Source of the DNA: Vibrio thalassae
GTDB taxonomy: Bacteria; Pseudomonadota; Gammaproteobacteria; Enterobacterales; Vibrionaceae
Reading direction: 5' to 3'
Assembly: GCF_900089835.1 (NCBI RefSeq)
Contig: NZ_OANU01000008.1
Location: 1-64,000 of the forward strand
DNA length: 64,000 bases
A program made the position numbers and the translations under genes. This document shows, piece by piece, positions 49,245-61,608 of this stretch. The notes below the pieces were generated by a model, which saw only the letters and a list, made by a program, of their open reading frames with translations, was not told where the DNA came from and did no database searches. Position 1 is the first letter of the stretch. Each line of letters opens with the position of its first letter.

Positions 49245-50153
49245 GTGGTGGATAAATTGCCTAGAGATATTCAGGCTCATACAGTGATAAATTACTTGAG
49301 GCCCTCATTTACCGGTCTTTTGTTATTGGTTTCACTTTGTTCTAATGCAGAGCCATTGCTTTGGCAAGCAGATAAAGGGGAACAACGCCTCTATCTTATG
49401 GGAACAATTCATGTTGGGGATACTAAACTCGACCCATTTTCTAGAAAAGTGACAGAAGCTTTGAGCCAGGCAGATAGTCTGATCGTTGAAACGCGTTTAA
49501 ATGAAAAAGTGCGTTTCCCACAAAAGCCACAACCAAGCGCTAAGCAAATGTTAGACGAGGAACACTTGGCAGCATTGATTGCAATCATCAAACAGGCTTC
49601 CCTAGTCCCAAGTACAATATTGAGTTTACCACCTTGGCAAGCAGCACTCACCTTACAGCAATGGCAATTCCAATCTCTTAACTACCAACCTGAGTTCAGC
49701 ATTGATATGCAGTTTGTCCGTTGGGCAAACACTCATCAATTACCAATAGTGGGATTAGAGACCTTACAATTTCAAATCGATTTATTCGTCACTCAGCCTG
49801 ATCATGGATTAGCTATGCTGAAACAAACGCTCCAAGAGTGGTCAGATAGTGAAGCAAGTATCCGATGCTTAGTCGAATCTTGGCGTATGGGAGACATAAA
49901 GAACCTCGAGGCAGTGTTAGCAACAGTGACCTATAATGAAGCTTTTTATCAATCATTTATCTTTGAGCGAAATGAGCGTTGGGTAAAAGTTTTAAGTCAA
50001 GACTACCCAGTCGGCACCTATTTTGTTGCAGTGGGAGCAATGCACCTTGTTGGTGAACACAGTGTCATTGAGTTACTTAGACAGCTAGGCTACGACATTT
50101 CTCTGATGTCGACCCCAAGTAGAGCTCATTGCTCTACTTCATCTGACTCTTAG
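49245..50153 (+). CDS. TraB/GumN family protein
   Basis: A 302-residue protein with a hydrophobic leader ending near CSNAEP. LLWQADKGEQRLYLMGTIHV and, near the end, YFVAVGAMHLVGEHSVIELL are the two conserved ends of the TraB/GumN (GTIH) family, related to the Tiki/ChaN-like fold; its glutamates may bind metal. No activity is established for the bacterial members. The start is uncertain: GTG 49245, GTG 49248 or GTG 49284 (VINYLRPSF, nearer a usual signal peptide). Confidence 0.8.
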   Translation: MVDKLPRDIQAHTVINYLRPSFTGLLLLVSLCSNAEPLLWQADKGEQRLYLMGTIHVGDTKLDPFSRKVTEALSQADSLIVETRLNEKVRFPQKPQPSAKQMLDEEHLAALIAIIKQASLVPSTILSLPPWQAALTLQQWQFQSLNYQPEFSIDMQFVRWANTHQLPIVGLETLQFQIDLFVTQPDHGLAMLKQTLQEWSDSEASIRCLVESWRMGDIKNLEAVLATVTYNEAFYQSFIFERNERWVKVLSQDYPVGTYFVAVGAMHLVGEHSVIELLRQLGYDISLMSTPSRAHCSTSSDS

Positions 50154-50210
50154 GAAGCCTCTCTTATATTAATGAAAATCGTCATTGCTCTCGACTAAAG
50201 GTGGTGCGTG

Positions 50211-50408
50211 TTATGGTTTGCGCGACAGTGAATACGTGACATCACATTTTAAGATCCGCCCTAACGTTAGCGCCGCATTATCTCGCCAATATCCGTCAAA
50301 CAACTCAATACAGAAACTGCGTTTCAAACCTTTATCGTAATGATCGAGATCAACGTAGCCTATCTTAGCCCATCTTTTTTTCTTGCTATTCGATGAGCCT
50401 ATACCATA
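50211..50408 (-). pseudogene. Possible decayed coding remnant
   Basis: A minus-strand frame of 65 sense codons without a start codon reads KRWAKIGYVDLDHYDKGL and FDGYWRDNAALTLGRILK and ends with TAA at 50211. Its residue composition looks protein-like, unlike the flanking frames, and it is cut off upstream by a TAG at 50409-50411. I do not recognise the family. It may be the C-terminal end of a gene whose front part was lost, or chance. Confidence 0.3.
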
Positions 50409-50456
50409 CTAAGTTTGCATTTAGAAGATCCTATCAGAAAAAATGGAGACGAAATC

Positions 50457-50639
50457 ATGAAAATAGCTATTTTTTTTGCAACTTTAGCTTTGTCACTACC
50501 AATTACAGCGACAGCATCAAACCATAACGGATCAGGAAATGTGTTAGGGTACACCGTACAGTGCACTTTACCTGATGGCAACGTTGTGAGAACACAGCAA
50601 CTATACTGCCAATTAGCCAATGGTAGCGCTAGATACTAA
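50457..50639 (+). CDS. Small secreted protein, 60 residues
   Basis: ATG 50457 follows GGAG with eight bases spacing. The signal peptide is clear (MKIAIFFATLALSLPITATA), leaving about 40 residues with two cysteines (VQCTLPDGN, LYCQLANGS) that could form one disulfide in the periplasm. I know no family for it. It lies upstream of, and convergent with, cueR and ends at a strong terminator, so it is very likely expressed. Confidence 0.65.
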   Translation: MKIAIFFATLALSLPITATASNHNGSGNVLGYTVQCTLPDGNVVRTQQLYCQLANGSARY

Positions 50640-50656
50640 TAGCGATGAGTAGGCAA

Positions 50657-50681
50657 GGGGGGGTAGTTACCCCCCCTTTTT
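50657..50681 (+). terminator. Terminator of the small secreted protein gene
   Basis: Seven G (50657-50663) pair with seven C (50670-50676) around TAGTTA and are followed by TTTTT. The minus-strand cueR stop codon lies inside the hairpin. Confidence 0.85.
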
Positions 50682-51065
50682 CAACTTATTTATGATAGGG
50701 CAATAACTTTGCTCGTTACCTGGACATGCCTTTATCCACTCAGCCAGCCTTTTCTCAACCTTTTTCAACGCCTCAATCTGGTTTTGAACATCTAGCAGTT
50801 TGTCTGATGCAAATTGTCGAACGCTTTCACTCCTTCTGTGAGTATCTTTTTCCAGCGATAACAAATACTGACATTCATCGAGAGAAAAGCCTGCCTTCCT
50901 TGCGTTGGAAATAAAACTTAGCTCACGTACATGCTCATCCGTGTAAAAGCGGTAACCATTAATTGTTCGCTTTGGCGGGGAGATAATTTGCCGTTCCTCA
51001 TAAAAGCGGATTGTTTTGGTCGTTAATCCTGTAATTTCTGAAACCTGACCTATCTTCACTTCCAC
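50667..51065 (-). CDS. cueR: CueR-like copper-responsive MerR-family regulator
   Basis: A 132-residue activator. The N-terminal MerR helix-turn-helix reads IGQVSEITGLTTKTIRFYEE, followed by NGYRFYTDEHVRELSFI; a dimerisation helix comes next. The metal-binding loop has Cys114 and Cys122 (ACPGNEQSYCPII), the spacing of CueR Cys112/Cys120, and a serine near the position of CueR Ser77, which fits Cu(I)/Ag(I) sensing. Its evident target is the dyad promoter at 43491-43521. It is separated from copA by six genes or remnants instead of lying next to it. Confidence 0.9.
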   Translation of the reverse strand: MEVKIGQVSEITGLTTKTIRFYEERQIISPPKRTINGYRFYTDEHVRELSFISNARKAGFSLDECQYLLSLEKDTHRRSESVRQFASDKLLDVQNQIEALKKVEKRLAEWIKACPGNEQSYCPIINKLKKGG

Positions 51066-51084
51066 TCCCCCGAGCTATCACTCG

Positions 51085-51873
51085 TTATAGCGAGAGCACC
51101 CAACCCAAGACTTGTTGGCGCTCTTCTTTAGATCCGGTATTGTACCAATATTGCATCATTTGTGCAGGTTGTGATGTAAATGTCTCTTCAGCATTACCAT
51201 TTTTACGATTTTGCACCGCCCAATCAATAAACTTCTCTCGATCTTGATCGGTACTTCTTTCATACCAATACTGAATCATTTCTAATGATTTTGATGTTGA
51301 TTGATTGTCGTTGACGATAACACGTGACGCTAATATACCCGTATTTTGGGTTTGGGATTCCATTTCATTACGTAGCGCTTTCATATAGCCCGACGCAATG
51401 GTAAAGGTAACTTCATAACGACTGTTAGTTATCAATTCAAATTCGAAGTCGCCCCTATCGATACTATCGACCGCTGCTTTGTCGATTGGGAAAGAAAAAT
51501 ATTGGGACGTTGTACAGTGCTCTGAGCATGTGCTTGTAGAGGGTTTAATAGGGATAAGATCAACGGTTCTACCTAAATATGAAGCTTTTTCAAACTCGTT
51601 ATACGATTTAAAATACGTTACCTCCATATTAACAAAACCAGCGAGCTCATTAGGTTGACTGTTTTTGCTATTTAGCACTACAACCACTTGTGATTTGACG
51701 ATATCACCACCGTTACTAGAGATGGTTTCTGGTGTGTAGGTTTTACCAACTACACGAGTTTGCCCCCCTTTATAGTCCACTGTTTCTACAGACTGAGAAA
51801 AGTCGCTATCTGAATCAAGAGAGGAACACGCTCCTAACAACAACGAAATAACTACTACAAGACTTCTGAACAT
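51085..51873 (-). CDS. Lipoprotein with duplicated C-terminal YWY motif
   Basis: A 262-residue protein from ATG 51873, preceded by AAAGGAG. Residues 1-16 form a lipoprotein signal (LLLGACSS, Cys16). The middle is strand-rich, with two cysteines in TCSEHCTT. The C-terminal part repeats a unit of about 23 residues: MIQYWYERSTDQDREKFIDW (from 199) and MMQYWYNTGSKEERQQVLGW (from 239). I do not recognise a family with certainty. It lies 19 bases upstream of cueR on the same strand and could be cotranscribed with it. Confidence 0.7.
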   Translation of the reverse strand: MFRSLVVVISLLLGACSSLDSDSDFSQSVETVDYKGGQTRVVGKTYTPETISSNGGDIVKSQVVVVLNSKNSQPNELAGFVNMEVTYFKSYNEFEKASYLGRTVDLIPIKPSTSTCSEHCTTSQYFSFPIDKAAVDSIDRGDFEFELITNSRYEVTFTIASGYMKALRNEMESQTQNTGILASRVIVNDNQSTSKSLEMIQYWYERSTDQDREKFIDWAVQNRKNGNAEETFTSQPAQMMQYWYNTGSKEERQQVLGWVLSL

Positions 51874-51946
51874 ATTTCTCTCCTTTGACAAGAAGAGCAT
51901 CAGCTAAAATAGCTAATGCTCAATCTCATGATTATTTTTATAACGC

Positions 51947-53110
51947 TTAGAAACCGTACTCAAGACCCACGCGAGTCACGATATCTGAACGATTGTCCGT
52001 GCTATCCTTGATATTCGTTGTGCGTTGAGCAACACGTACATAAGGGACAAAACCGTTAACCACTGCCATCAACTGGCCAGAGATGGTGCTTTCTGCGTCA
52101 TCCTGAGAAACTCCACCTTTTTTCGAGTCAAGGTTAGCAGCATAACCTAATTTAAATCCAATTGGACCATTCCAATATTGACCAATTACCGAATATGAAC
52201 CTTGGTCGTGAGTTACACCACTTTGTTTCAACTGCTCATTTTTATAAGCAGCGGCAAGCCCAAAGCCAGCTGGTAGAGCCGCCTCGAAACCAACAATATA
52301 CGCTAAAGTATCCGTATCAGCAGTGGTCGAAGCTTTAGTATAATAGGAGTCACCTGGATTATACACATCACCATTGTCATCAGTCCCTGCTTCTTGCGCA
52401 ATTTGCCATGATTCAGGGGTGGTACTTCCTGGGCGTTTTCCAGTTTCAACGGCACCCATTAGTGTTATTTTTTCAAATGCGTAACGTGCATTCGCGCCAG
52501 CAAAATAAGCATCACGTGTCGCAGCGCCACCACCATTGGCGTTGTCATCACGACCGACTGAAGCTGCAAAAGTGAACCCACCAAACTTTGGTGAATCATA
52601 ACGTACTTGGTTCGATTGACGATCATAGTGAGCATTAATACCACCCCAGTCAAACACTGAGCCAAGACCTGGGTTTGAGAATGGCCAGTCAACGATCTCG
52701 TAAAGTGGTGTTAATACACGACCAATTCGTACATTACCAAAGTCGCCAGATAAGCCGATGAAGGTATCACGGAAACCGAGCACACCACCAGAAACTCCAC
52801 CATGTGCCCAGTCCGTGTTATCAACATAACCAGACTCAATCTGCATAGTCACTCGAATACTATCTGTCATGTCACCAGACGCTCGAAAACCAATTCGAGA
52901 TTCGTTTTCAATCGCAAAACCGGCACTGTCATCTTTGTTATCAGTAACGTTGTAATTCACCGCAGATATCGCGGCAACCCCATACACCTCAACATCAAAA
53001 TCAGAGTTGATACCAACTTGACCACCAGCCCCCTCATCAGCCATTGCTGAGAAGGATACCATTGACGCCACTGCTGCACCGATAAGAGTGCGTCTAAACA
53101 TTTTTTCCAT
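51947..53110 (-). CDS. Outer membrane porin (OmpU/OmpC-like)
   Basis: A 387-residue general porin. A signal peptide ends at about SAMA (residue 24). The barrel has typical strands: DVEVYGVAAISAVNY, ESRIGFRASGDMTDSIRVTM with IESGY, and FRDTFIGLSGDFGNVRIGR, the family signature for Gram-negative porins. The chain ends VTRVGLEYGF, with the terminal Phe needed for barrel assembly. It resembles vibrio trimeric porins, though which one cannot be said from sequence alone. Confidence 0.92.
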   Translation of the reverse strand: MEKMFRRTLIGAAVASMVSFSAMADEGAGGQVGINSDFDVEVYGVAAISAVNYNVTDNKDDSAGFAIENESRIGFRASGDMTDSIRVTMQIESGYVDNTDWAHGGVSGGVLGFRDTFIGLSGDFGNVRIGRVLTPLYEIVDWPFSNPGLGSVFDWGGINAHYDRQSNQVRYDSPKFGGFTFAASVGRDDNANGGGAATRDAYFAGANARYAFEKITLMGAVETGKRPGSTTPESWQIAQEAGTDDNGDVYNPGDSYYTKASTTADTDTLAYIVGFEAALPAGFGLAAAYKNEQLKQSGVTHDQGSYSVIGQYWNGPIGFKLGYAANLDSKKGGVSQDDAESTISGQLMAVVNGFVPYVRVAQRTTNIKDSTDNRSDIVTRVGLEYGF

Positions 53111-53543
53111 GGAATAACTCCTAAAAATGGATATAGCTGTTTTTTATATTTAACCCTTAAGTTGGCCGCCGAAGGGTGAAATACTTCCTTATTTATTTAA
53201 CCAAATAGACTGGTTAATTTTCCTGTCTACACCTTGTGTATCCATACCCACAAGACTAACTTCGCGGAGAAAATTATCAATTTCAAAATCAATTACGTTA
53301 AGAAAAATATGACGCACAACAAACTTTCATCATGCTTATTGATGAAGATCTTATTTTTTAATCAGAGCAAGAATAAAATGCTTTACATCGTTAATTTTCA
53401 ATAACTTAAAAATTAACGACATTCAGAATTAGTGATGTAGCTCGCATGACTTTTTTATTTAAAGAAATTAAATAAAAAAGTGCTTTTTAGAAAGTTGCTT
53501 TTACTATCCACCGTACATTCAACTTCTAATTTGAACTTACTCG
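53111..53543. other. Gap upstream of the porin gene
   Basis: About 430 AT-rich bases with no gene. It holds the porin promoter and a perfect inverted repeat at 53197-53217. Confidence 0.5.
53197..53217. repeat. Perfect 7-bp inverted repeat upstream of the porin gene
   Basis: TTAACCA (53197-53203) and TGGTTAA (53211-53217) are separated by seven bases. About 90 bases before the porin start, it could be an operator of an unknown regulator. Confidence 0.45.
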
Positions 53544-53574
53544 CAAAAAAAGAGCCCCATATAGGAGCTCTTTT
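53544..53574 (-). terminator. Terminator of ligA
   Basis: On the minus strand AAGAGC and CC pair with GG and GCTCTT, with a short loop, followed by TTTTT, about 17 bases after the ligA stop. Confidence 0.8.
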
Positions 53575-53590
53575 AAGATTCGACAGACAG

Positions 53591-56646
<3,056 letters not shown>

Positions 56647-56808
56647 TGTTTGCTCTCAACGTTAAAAAATAGTCCTTAAAGAGGTGAACACACCTCAACT
56701 CGCTCTACTTTACCAAAACTCTATAGACTATTAGAACACCTTAGTATAAGAAGTTTGTGATTTCCTTAAGTCTTTTTTGATATAGTCGCTAAGAATCAAC
56801 TGTAGCAA

Positions 56809-57567
56809 ATGGTAAAAAGGAAACATATTTTGAACAAAGCCAAGACCGGATTCGGTTACTTTCATCAAGGTTTTCAAATCGCCTTTACTCCCGGCATACG
56901 TCGTTATGTGTTGCTTCCATTACTCGCTAACATCGTGTTAGTTGGTTCAGCCATGTATTACCTTTTCTCCCATCTAAATGTCTGGATTGAAGGCTGGCTA
57001 GGCTACTTGCCTGAGTTTTTGTCTTGGCTTAGCTACGTTCTTTGGCCTTTGCTAGCGTTGACAATACTCGCGACTTTTTCTTACTTCTTTAGTACGTTGG
57101 CCAATTTTATTGCAGCGCCGTTTAACGGACTATTGGCCGAAAAAGTAGAAGAAATGCTGACAGGCCAAAAGGTATCAGAAGAAGGGCTAATGAGTGTAGT
57201 CAAGGATGTACCTAGAATCATGGCTCGTGAATGGCGTAAGCTAATGTACACCCTACCCAAGGCTATTGGCTTATTTCTGCTATTATTGATTCCCGCACTT
57301 GGTCAAACTATAGGACCATTCCTTTGGTTTATTTTTACCGCTTGGATGCTCGCAATACAATACTGCGATTATCCTTTTGATAACCACAAAATACCCTTCA
57401 ACGATATGCGTATGTCGATGAAACAAAAACAGGGAAAAGCATACAGTTTTGGCATGCTAGTTTCGGTCTTTACCACAATACCAATACTGAATCTGTTCAT
57501 TGTACCTGTATCGGTATGCGGCGCTACCGCGATGTGGGTACAAGAATTCAAACCGCAATACCAGTAA
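56809..57567 (+). CDS. cysZ: Sulfate transporter CysZ
   Basis: A 252-residue inner membrane protein that supplies sulfate for cysteine synthesis. FTPGIRRYVLLPLLANIVL at the start, FIAAPFNGLLAEKVEE, REWRKLMYTLPKAIGLFLL and YCDYPFDNHKIPF are typical. Start uncertain: ATG 56809 lacks a clear ribosome binding site, whereas TTG 56830 has AAGGAA upstream. In some vibrios cysK follows; here it does not. Confidence 0.92.
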   Translation: MVKRKHILNKAKTGFGYFHQGFQIAFTPGIRRYVLLPLLANIVLVGSAMYYLFSHLNVWIEGWLGYLPEFLSWLSYVLWPLLALTILATFSYFFSTLANFIAAPFNGLLAEKVEEMLTGQKVSEEGLMSVVKDVPRIMAREWRKLMYTLPKAIGLFLLLLIPALGQTIGPFLWFIFTAWMLAIQYCDYPFDNHKIPFNDMRMSMKQKQGKAYSFGMLVSVFTTIPILNLFIVPVSVCGATAMWVQEFKPQYQ

Positions 57568-57662
57568 GTATTGCAGTGTCACTAGACCAAGAGCATTAAA
57601 GTTATCCTGATGTAGAGACCGTATCTTATCAATACGATCTCTACGTTCGCTCTAACGCGACG

Positions 57663-58133
57663 TTATGGTTTTAGTGGCTGACGACTAAAGGTTTTATGGC
57701 CACATTTGGTGCAAGGAGAAATGGTCGTAGGATGGTTATATTCTGTTTTGTGTCCGCACTGCTCACACACTAAGTTACCTAAACCTATCATTTCACCAGA
57801 GGAATAGACGCCTTGGTGTTCGAGGTCTTGAAACAGCTCAACCCACTCCACTTTTGTTTTATCGGTAATATCAAGTAGTCCTTGCCAAATTGAATTGGCA
57901 ATCATCAGATAAAATGGGCCACTTTTACTCTCTTCATAATTTTCAGCAAATTCCTTTAAATCTGATTTGACGTAAGCAGAGATTAATGCCATTTCGTCTT
58001 TAGTCATATCGTTGGCAGCCTCAACCACTTGCCCCGACTTTTCAAGTACATGCTGTAGCTCTTCAGGACTGTGTTTAAGGTTGTCCACCACATCTTCAAT
58101 CATTTCTTCATAACTGGCTTTACGCTTAGGCAT
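57663..58133 (-). CDS. YbeL-like zinc-ribbon protein (DUF1451)
   Basis: A 156-residue protein from ATG 58133 (MPKRKASYEEMIEDVVDNL), with GGGGATGT upstream; a longer frame upstream is not needed. Helical N-terminal part, then a C-terminal zinc ribbon (CEQCGHKTEY and CTKCGHKTFSR). Similar in size to E. coli YbeL, which also lies near leuS. Function unknown. Confidence 0.85.
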   Translation of the reverse strand: MPKRKASYEEMIEDVVDNLKHSPEELQHVLEKSGQVVEAANDMTKDEMALISAYVKSDLKEFAENYEESKSGPFYLMIANSIWQGLLDITDKTKVEWVELFQDLEHQGVYSSGEMIGLGNLVCEQCGHKTEYNHPTTISPCTKCGHKTFSRQPLKP

Positions 58134-58315
58134 ACATCCCCCTATATTCACCAAAGTAGCAGAACGAGTAGTAATAACCGTTAAGTACACCGTGTCATCC
58201 CCGACGAAGGGGATATTGACTATTGTTGACCGAGCTTCCTTTAGGTATTCTATGACGATCTAATAGTTTCTGTGGTAACAGAAATCACAAATTCCATGAT
58301 AACCGGAAATCATCG

Positions 58316-60889
58316 ATGCAAGAACAATATAACCCGCAAGATATTGAACGTGATGTTCAACAGCACTGGGACAACAATAAAACTTTTGTTGTAAGTGAAG
58401 ACCCAAATAAAGAAAAATTCTACTGTCTGTCTATGTTCCCTTACCCAAGTGGACGACTGCATATGGGTCACGTGCGTAACTACACTATCGGTGATGTGGT
58501 CTCTCGTTTCCAACGTCTACAAGGCAAAAACGTAATGCAACCAATTGGTTGGGATGCTTTTGGTTTGCCTGCTGAAAACGCTGCAGTGAAAAACAACACC
58601 GCACCTGCTCCATGGACTTATGAAAATATTGAGTATATGAAAAACCAGCTTAAATTGCTCGGTTTTGGCTACGATTGGAATCGTGAGTTCGCAACATGTA
58701 CTCCAGAGTACTACCGTTGGGAGCAAGAATTCTTCACCAAGCTCTACGAAAAAGGCTTGGTGTACAAAAAAACATCATCTGTTAACTGGTGTCCTAACGA
58801 CCAAACTGTTCTAGCGAATGAGCAAGTTGAAGATGGCTGCTGCTGGCGCTGTGATACTCCAGTAGAGCAAAAAGAAATCCCTCAGTGGTTCATCAAAATT
58901 ACCGCTTATGCTCAAGAGCTTTTAGACGATCTAGATAATCTTGATGGTTGGCCTGAAATGGTAAAAACCATGCAGCGCAACTGGATTGGACGCTCTGAAG
59001 GTGTCGAGCTTAAGTTTGAAGTGCAAGGCCACCAAGACCTAGAAGTGTATACAACTCGTCCAGATACTCTAATGGGTGTTACTTATGTGGGTATCGCAGC
59101 AGGTCACCCATTGGCAACGGCTGCCGCTACAAACAATCCAGAGTTAGCTGCATTTATCGATGAATGTAAGAATAACAAGGTTGCCGAAGCTGAATTGGCA
59201 ACGATGGAAAAGAAAGGGATGGCAACAGGCCTAACTGCAATTCACCCATTAAATGGTCGTGAAGTACCAGTGTTTGTCGCTAACTTCGTCTTAATGGACT
59301 ACGGTACAGGCGCTGTTATGGCGGTACCGGGTCATGATCAGCGTGACTACGAGTTTGCCACTAAGTACAACCTAGACATCCTTCCTGTGATCAAACCTGT
59401 TGACGATAGCGAGCTTGATATTTCACAAGCGGCTTACACGGAGAAAGGTGTTCTATTTAACTCAGGTGAATTTGACGGACTCGAGTTCCAAGCGGCATTC
59501 GATGCCATTTCTGCCAAGCTAGAAGCCGAAGGTAAAGGACACAAAACCGTCAACTTCCGTCTACGTGACTGGGGCGTATCTCGTCAACGTTATTGGGGTG
59601 CACCAATCCCGATGGTCACGACTGAAGATGGCCAAGTTCATCCAGTTCCAGCAGAGCAACTTCCTGTGATCCTTCCAGAAGATGTGGTGATGGATGGCGT
59701 AACTAGCCCAATCAAAGCAGATAAAGAGTGGGCAAAAACGACGTTCAACGGCGAACCTGCACTACGTGAAACAGACACCTTTGACACCTTTATGGAGTCA
59801 TCTTGGTATTATGCGCGTTACTGCTCTCCGCAAGCTGACGACATTTTGGACCCAGAAAAAGCGAACTATTGGTTACCAGTAGACCAATATATCGGTGGTA
59901 TCGAGCACGCATGTATGCACTTACTGTACTCTCGTTTCTTCCACAAATTGCTTCGCGATGCTGGTTATGTCACCTCAGACGAACCATTCAAGAAACTACT
60001 TTGCCAAGGTATGGTGCTTGCTGACGCCTTCTACCATACTAATGAAAAAGGTACAAAAGAGTGGATTGCACCTACTGATGTAAAAGTTGAACGTGACGGT
60101 AAAGGCCGCATTACTTCAGCAACAGACAATCAAGGTCGTGACGTAGAGCACTCGGGCATGATCAAAATGTCGAAGTCTAAGAATAACGGTATTGACCCGC
60201 AAGAGATGGTCGACAAATACGGTGCTGACACCGTACGTCTATTTATGATGTTCGCATCACCAGCCGACATGACGCTAGAGTGGCAAGAGTCTGGTGTAGA
60301 AGGTGCTAACCGTTTCCTTAAGCGTGTTTGGAAGCTTGTAAAAGAGCATACAGAAAAAGGCACTGCAGAGGCTGTCGATGTTTCAGCTCTCTCTACCGAT
60401 CAGAAAGCTCTGCGCCGTGATGTTCATAAGACTATTGCCAAAGTAACGGATGATATTGATCGTCGTCAGACGTTTAACACAGCAATTGCTGCCATTATGG
60501 AACTAATGAACAAGCTTGCGAAAGCGCCTCAAGATAACGCTCAAGATCGTGCCATTTTAGATGAAGCACTAAATGCTGTCGTTGCTATGCTTTACCCAAT
60601 TACTCCACACATCTGTTTTGAGATGTGGGCAGCGTTAGGCAATGCAGATATAGATAACGCCGTTTGGCCAACATTTGATGAGAAAGCGCTTGTTGAAGAC
60701 GAAAAACTCATCGTTGTTCAAGTCAACGGTAAGCTTCGCGCTAAATTGACTGTGGCCGCTGACGCTACGAAAGAGCAAGTTGAAGAGCTTGGTCTAAACG
60801 ATGAGAACGTAACGAAATTCATTGACGGAAAAACCATCCGTAAAGTGATTTACGTACCTGGTAAGCTACTGAATATTGTAGCTAATTAA
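58316..60889 (+). CDS. leuS: Leucyl-tRNA synthetase
   Basis: An 857-residue class I synthetase. The HIGH motif is in [17 protein letters not shown] and the KMSKS motif in [11 protein letters not shown]; between them lies the editing domain with [13 protein letters not shown]. It charges tRNA-Leu. First of the leuS-lptE-holA block, but a terminator follows it. Confidence 0.98.
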   Translation: MQEQYNPQDIERDVQQHWDNNKTFVVSEDPNKEKFYCLSMFPYPSGRLHMGHVRNYTIGDVVSRFQRLQGKNVMQPIGWDAFGLPAENAAVKNNTAPAPWTYENIEYMKNQLKLLGFGYDWNREFATCTPEYYRWEQEFFTKLYEKGLVYKKTSSVNWCPNDQTVLANEQVEDGCCWRCDTPVEQKEIPQWFIKITAYAQELLDDLDNLDGWPEMVKTMQRNWIGRSEGVELKFEVQGHQDLEVYTTRPDTLMGVTYVGIAAGHPLATAAATNNPELAAFIDECKNNKVAEAELATMEKKGMATGLTAIHPLNGREVPVFVANFVLMDYGTGAVMAVPGHDQRDYEFATKYNLDILPVIKPVDDSELDISQAAYTEKGVLFNSGEFDGLEFQAAFDAISAKLEAEGKGHKTVNFRLRDWGVSRQRYWGAPIPMVTTEDGQVHPVPAEQLPVILPEDVVMDGVTSPIKADKEWAKTTFNGEPALRETDTFDTFMESSWYYARYCSPQADDILDPEKANYWLPVDQYIGGIEHACMHLLYSRFFHKLLRDAGYVTSDEPFKKLLCQGMVLADAFYHTNEKGTKEWIAPTDVKVERDGKGRITSATDNQGRDVEHSGMIKMSKSKNNGIDPQEMVDKYGADTVRLFMMFASPADMTLEWQESGVEGANRFLKRVWKLVKEHTEKGTAEAVDVSALSTDQKALRRDVHKTIAKVTDDIDRRQTFNTAIAAIMELMNKLAKAPQDNAQDRAILDEALNAVVAMLYPITPHICFEMWAALGNADIDNAVWPTFDEKALVEDEKLIVVQVNGKLRAKLTVAADATKEQVEELGLNDENVTKFIDGKTIRKVIYVPGKLLNIVAN

Positions 60890-60910
60890 TGCCGTTCTCT
60901 TTATGATATT

Positions 60911-60942
60911 AAGAGTCGCGAAGGAGACTTCGCGACTCTTTT
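60911..60942 (+). terminator. Terminator of leuS
   Basis: AAGAGTCGCGAAG (60911-60923) pairs perfectly with 60928-60940 around a GAGA loop and is followed by T. lptE starts 81 bases later. Confidence 0.9.
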
Positions 60943-61022
60943 ACAACCTAGCAAAAGTTTTATTTAAGTTTCCCGAATCACTGGAACTCACATAAGCCTT
61001 TTTAACAGAGTCTGCGATCACT

Positions 61023-61589
61023 ATGCGCCTATTAAAAAATAAAACAGCAAAACTCAGCTTAGTCCTCTTCTTATCGACTTTACTCACCGCATGTGGATTC
61101 CACCTACGTGGCGAGTACAATGTGCCCGAAGGTATTAAAGAAATATCCGTCACCAGCTTTGATCCCTATGGCAAAATCACCCGTTTGGTAAAAGAGCAAC
61201 TGCGATTAAGCAAAATTGAGATCGTTAAACCTCAACCTGATATTCCAAACCTTCACATTACCGGTGAGTCAATCAGTGACCGCACGCTGTCTTTGTATCA
61301 AAACACGAGAGCGGCAGAAAAAGAATTAACTTATGTCGTCACTTATCGCGTTACCGTACCCGGCCTTGGTTCCAAAGACTTCTCTGCGCAAATCACACGT
61401 AGTTACTTAGATAACCCTCTATCAGCATTGGCAAAATCTGAAGAAAGATCGCTGATTGAAGATGAAATGAGAAGTTTCTCAGCCCAACAAATGATGCGTC
61501 AAATGGCACGTTTAAAAACCGAAATTGAGCAATACGAAGCGCAACAAAAGACCGTTAAATCTGACACTCCAGCGTCGTCACAACCCTAG
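61023..61589 (+). CDS. lptE: LPS assembly lipoprotein LptE
   Basis: A 188-residue outer membrane lipoprotein with lipobox LLTACGFHLRGEY (Cys about residue 21); ACGFHLRG is a strong LptE mark. It plugs the LptD barrel and helps insert LPS in the outer leaflet. It precedes holA by about 20 bases. Confidence 0.95.
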   Translation: MRLLKNKTAKLSLVLFLSTLLTACGFHLRGEYNVPEGIKEISVTSFDPYGKITRLVKEQLRLSKIEIVKPQPDIPNLHITGESISDRTLSLYQNTRAAEKELTYVVTYRVTVPGLGSKDFSAQITRSYLDNPLSALAKSEERSLIEDEMRSFSAQQMMRQMARLKTEIEQYEAQQKTVKSDTPASSQP

Positions 61590-61608
61590 TGCCATAGAGT
61601 AAAGCAAC

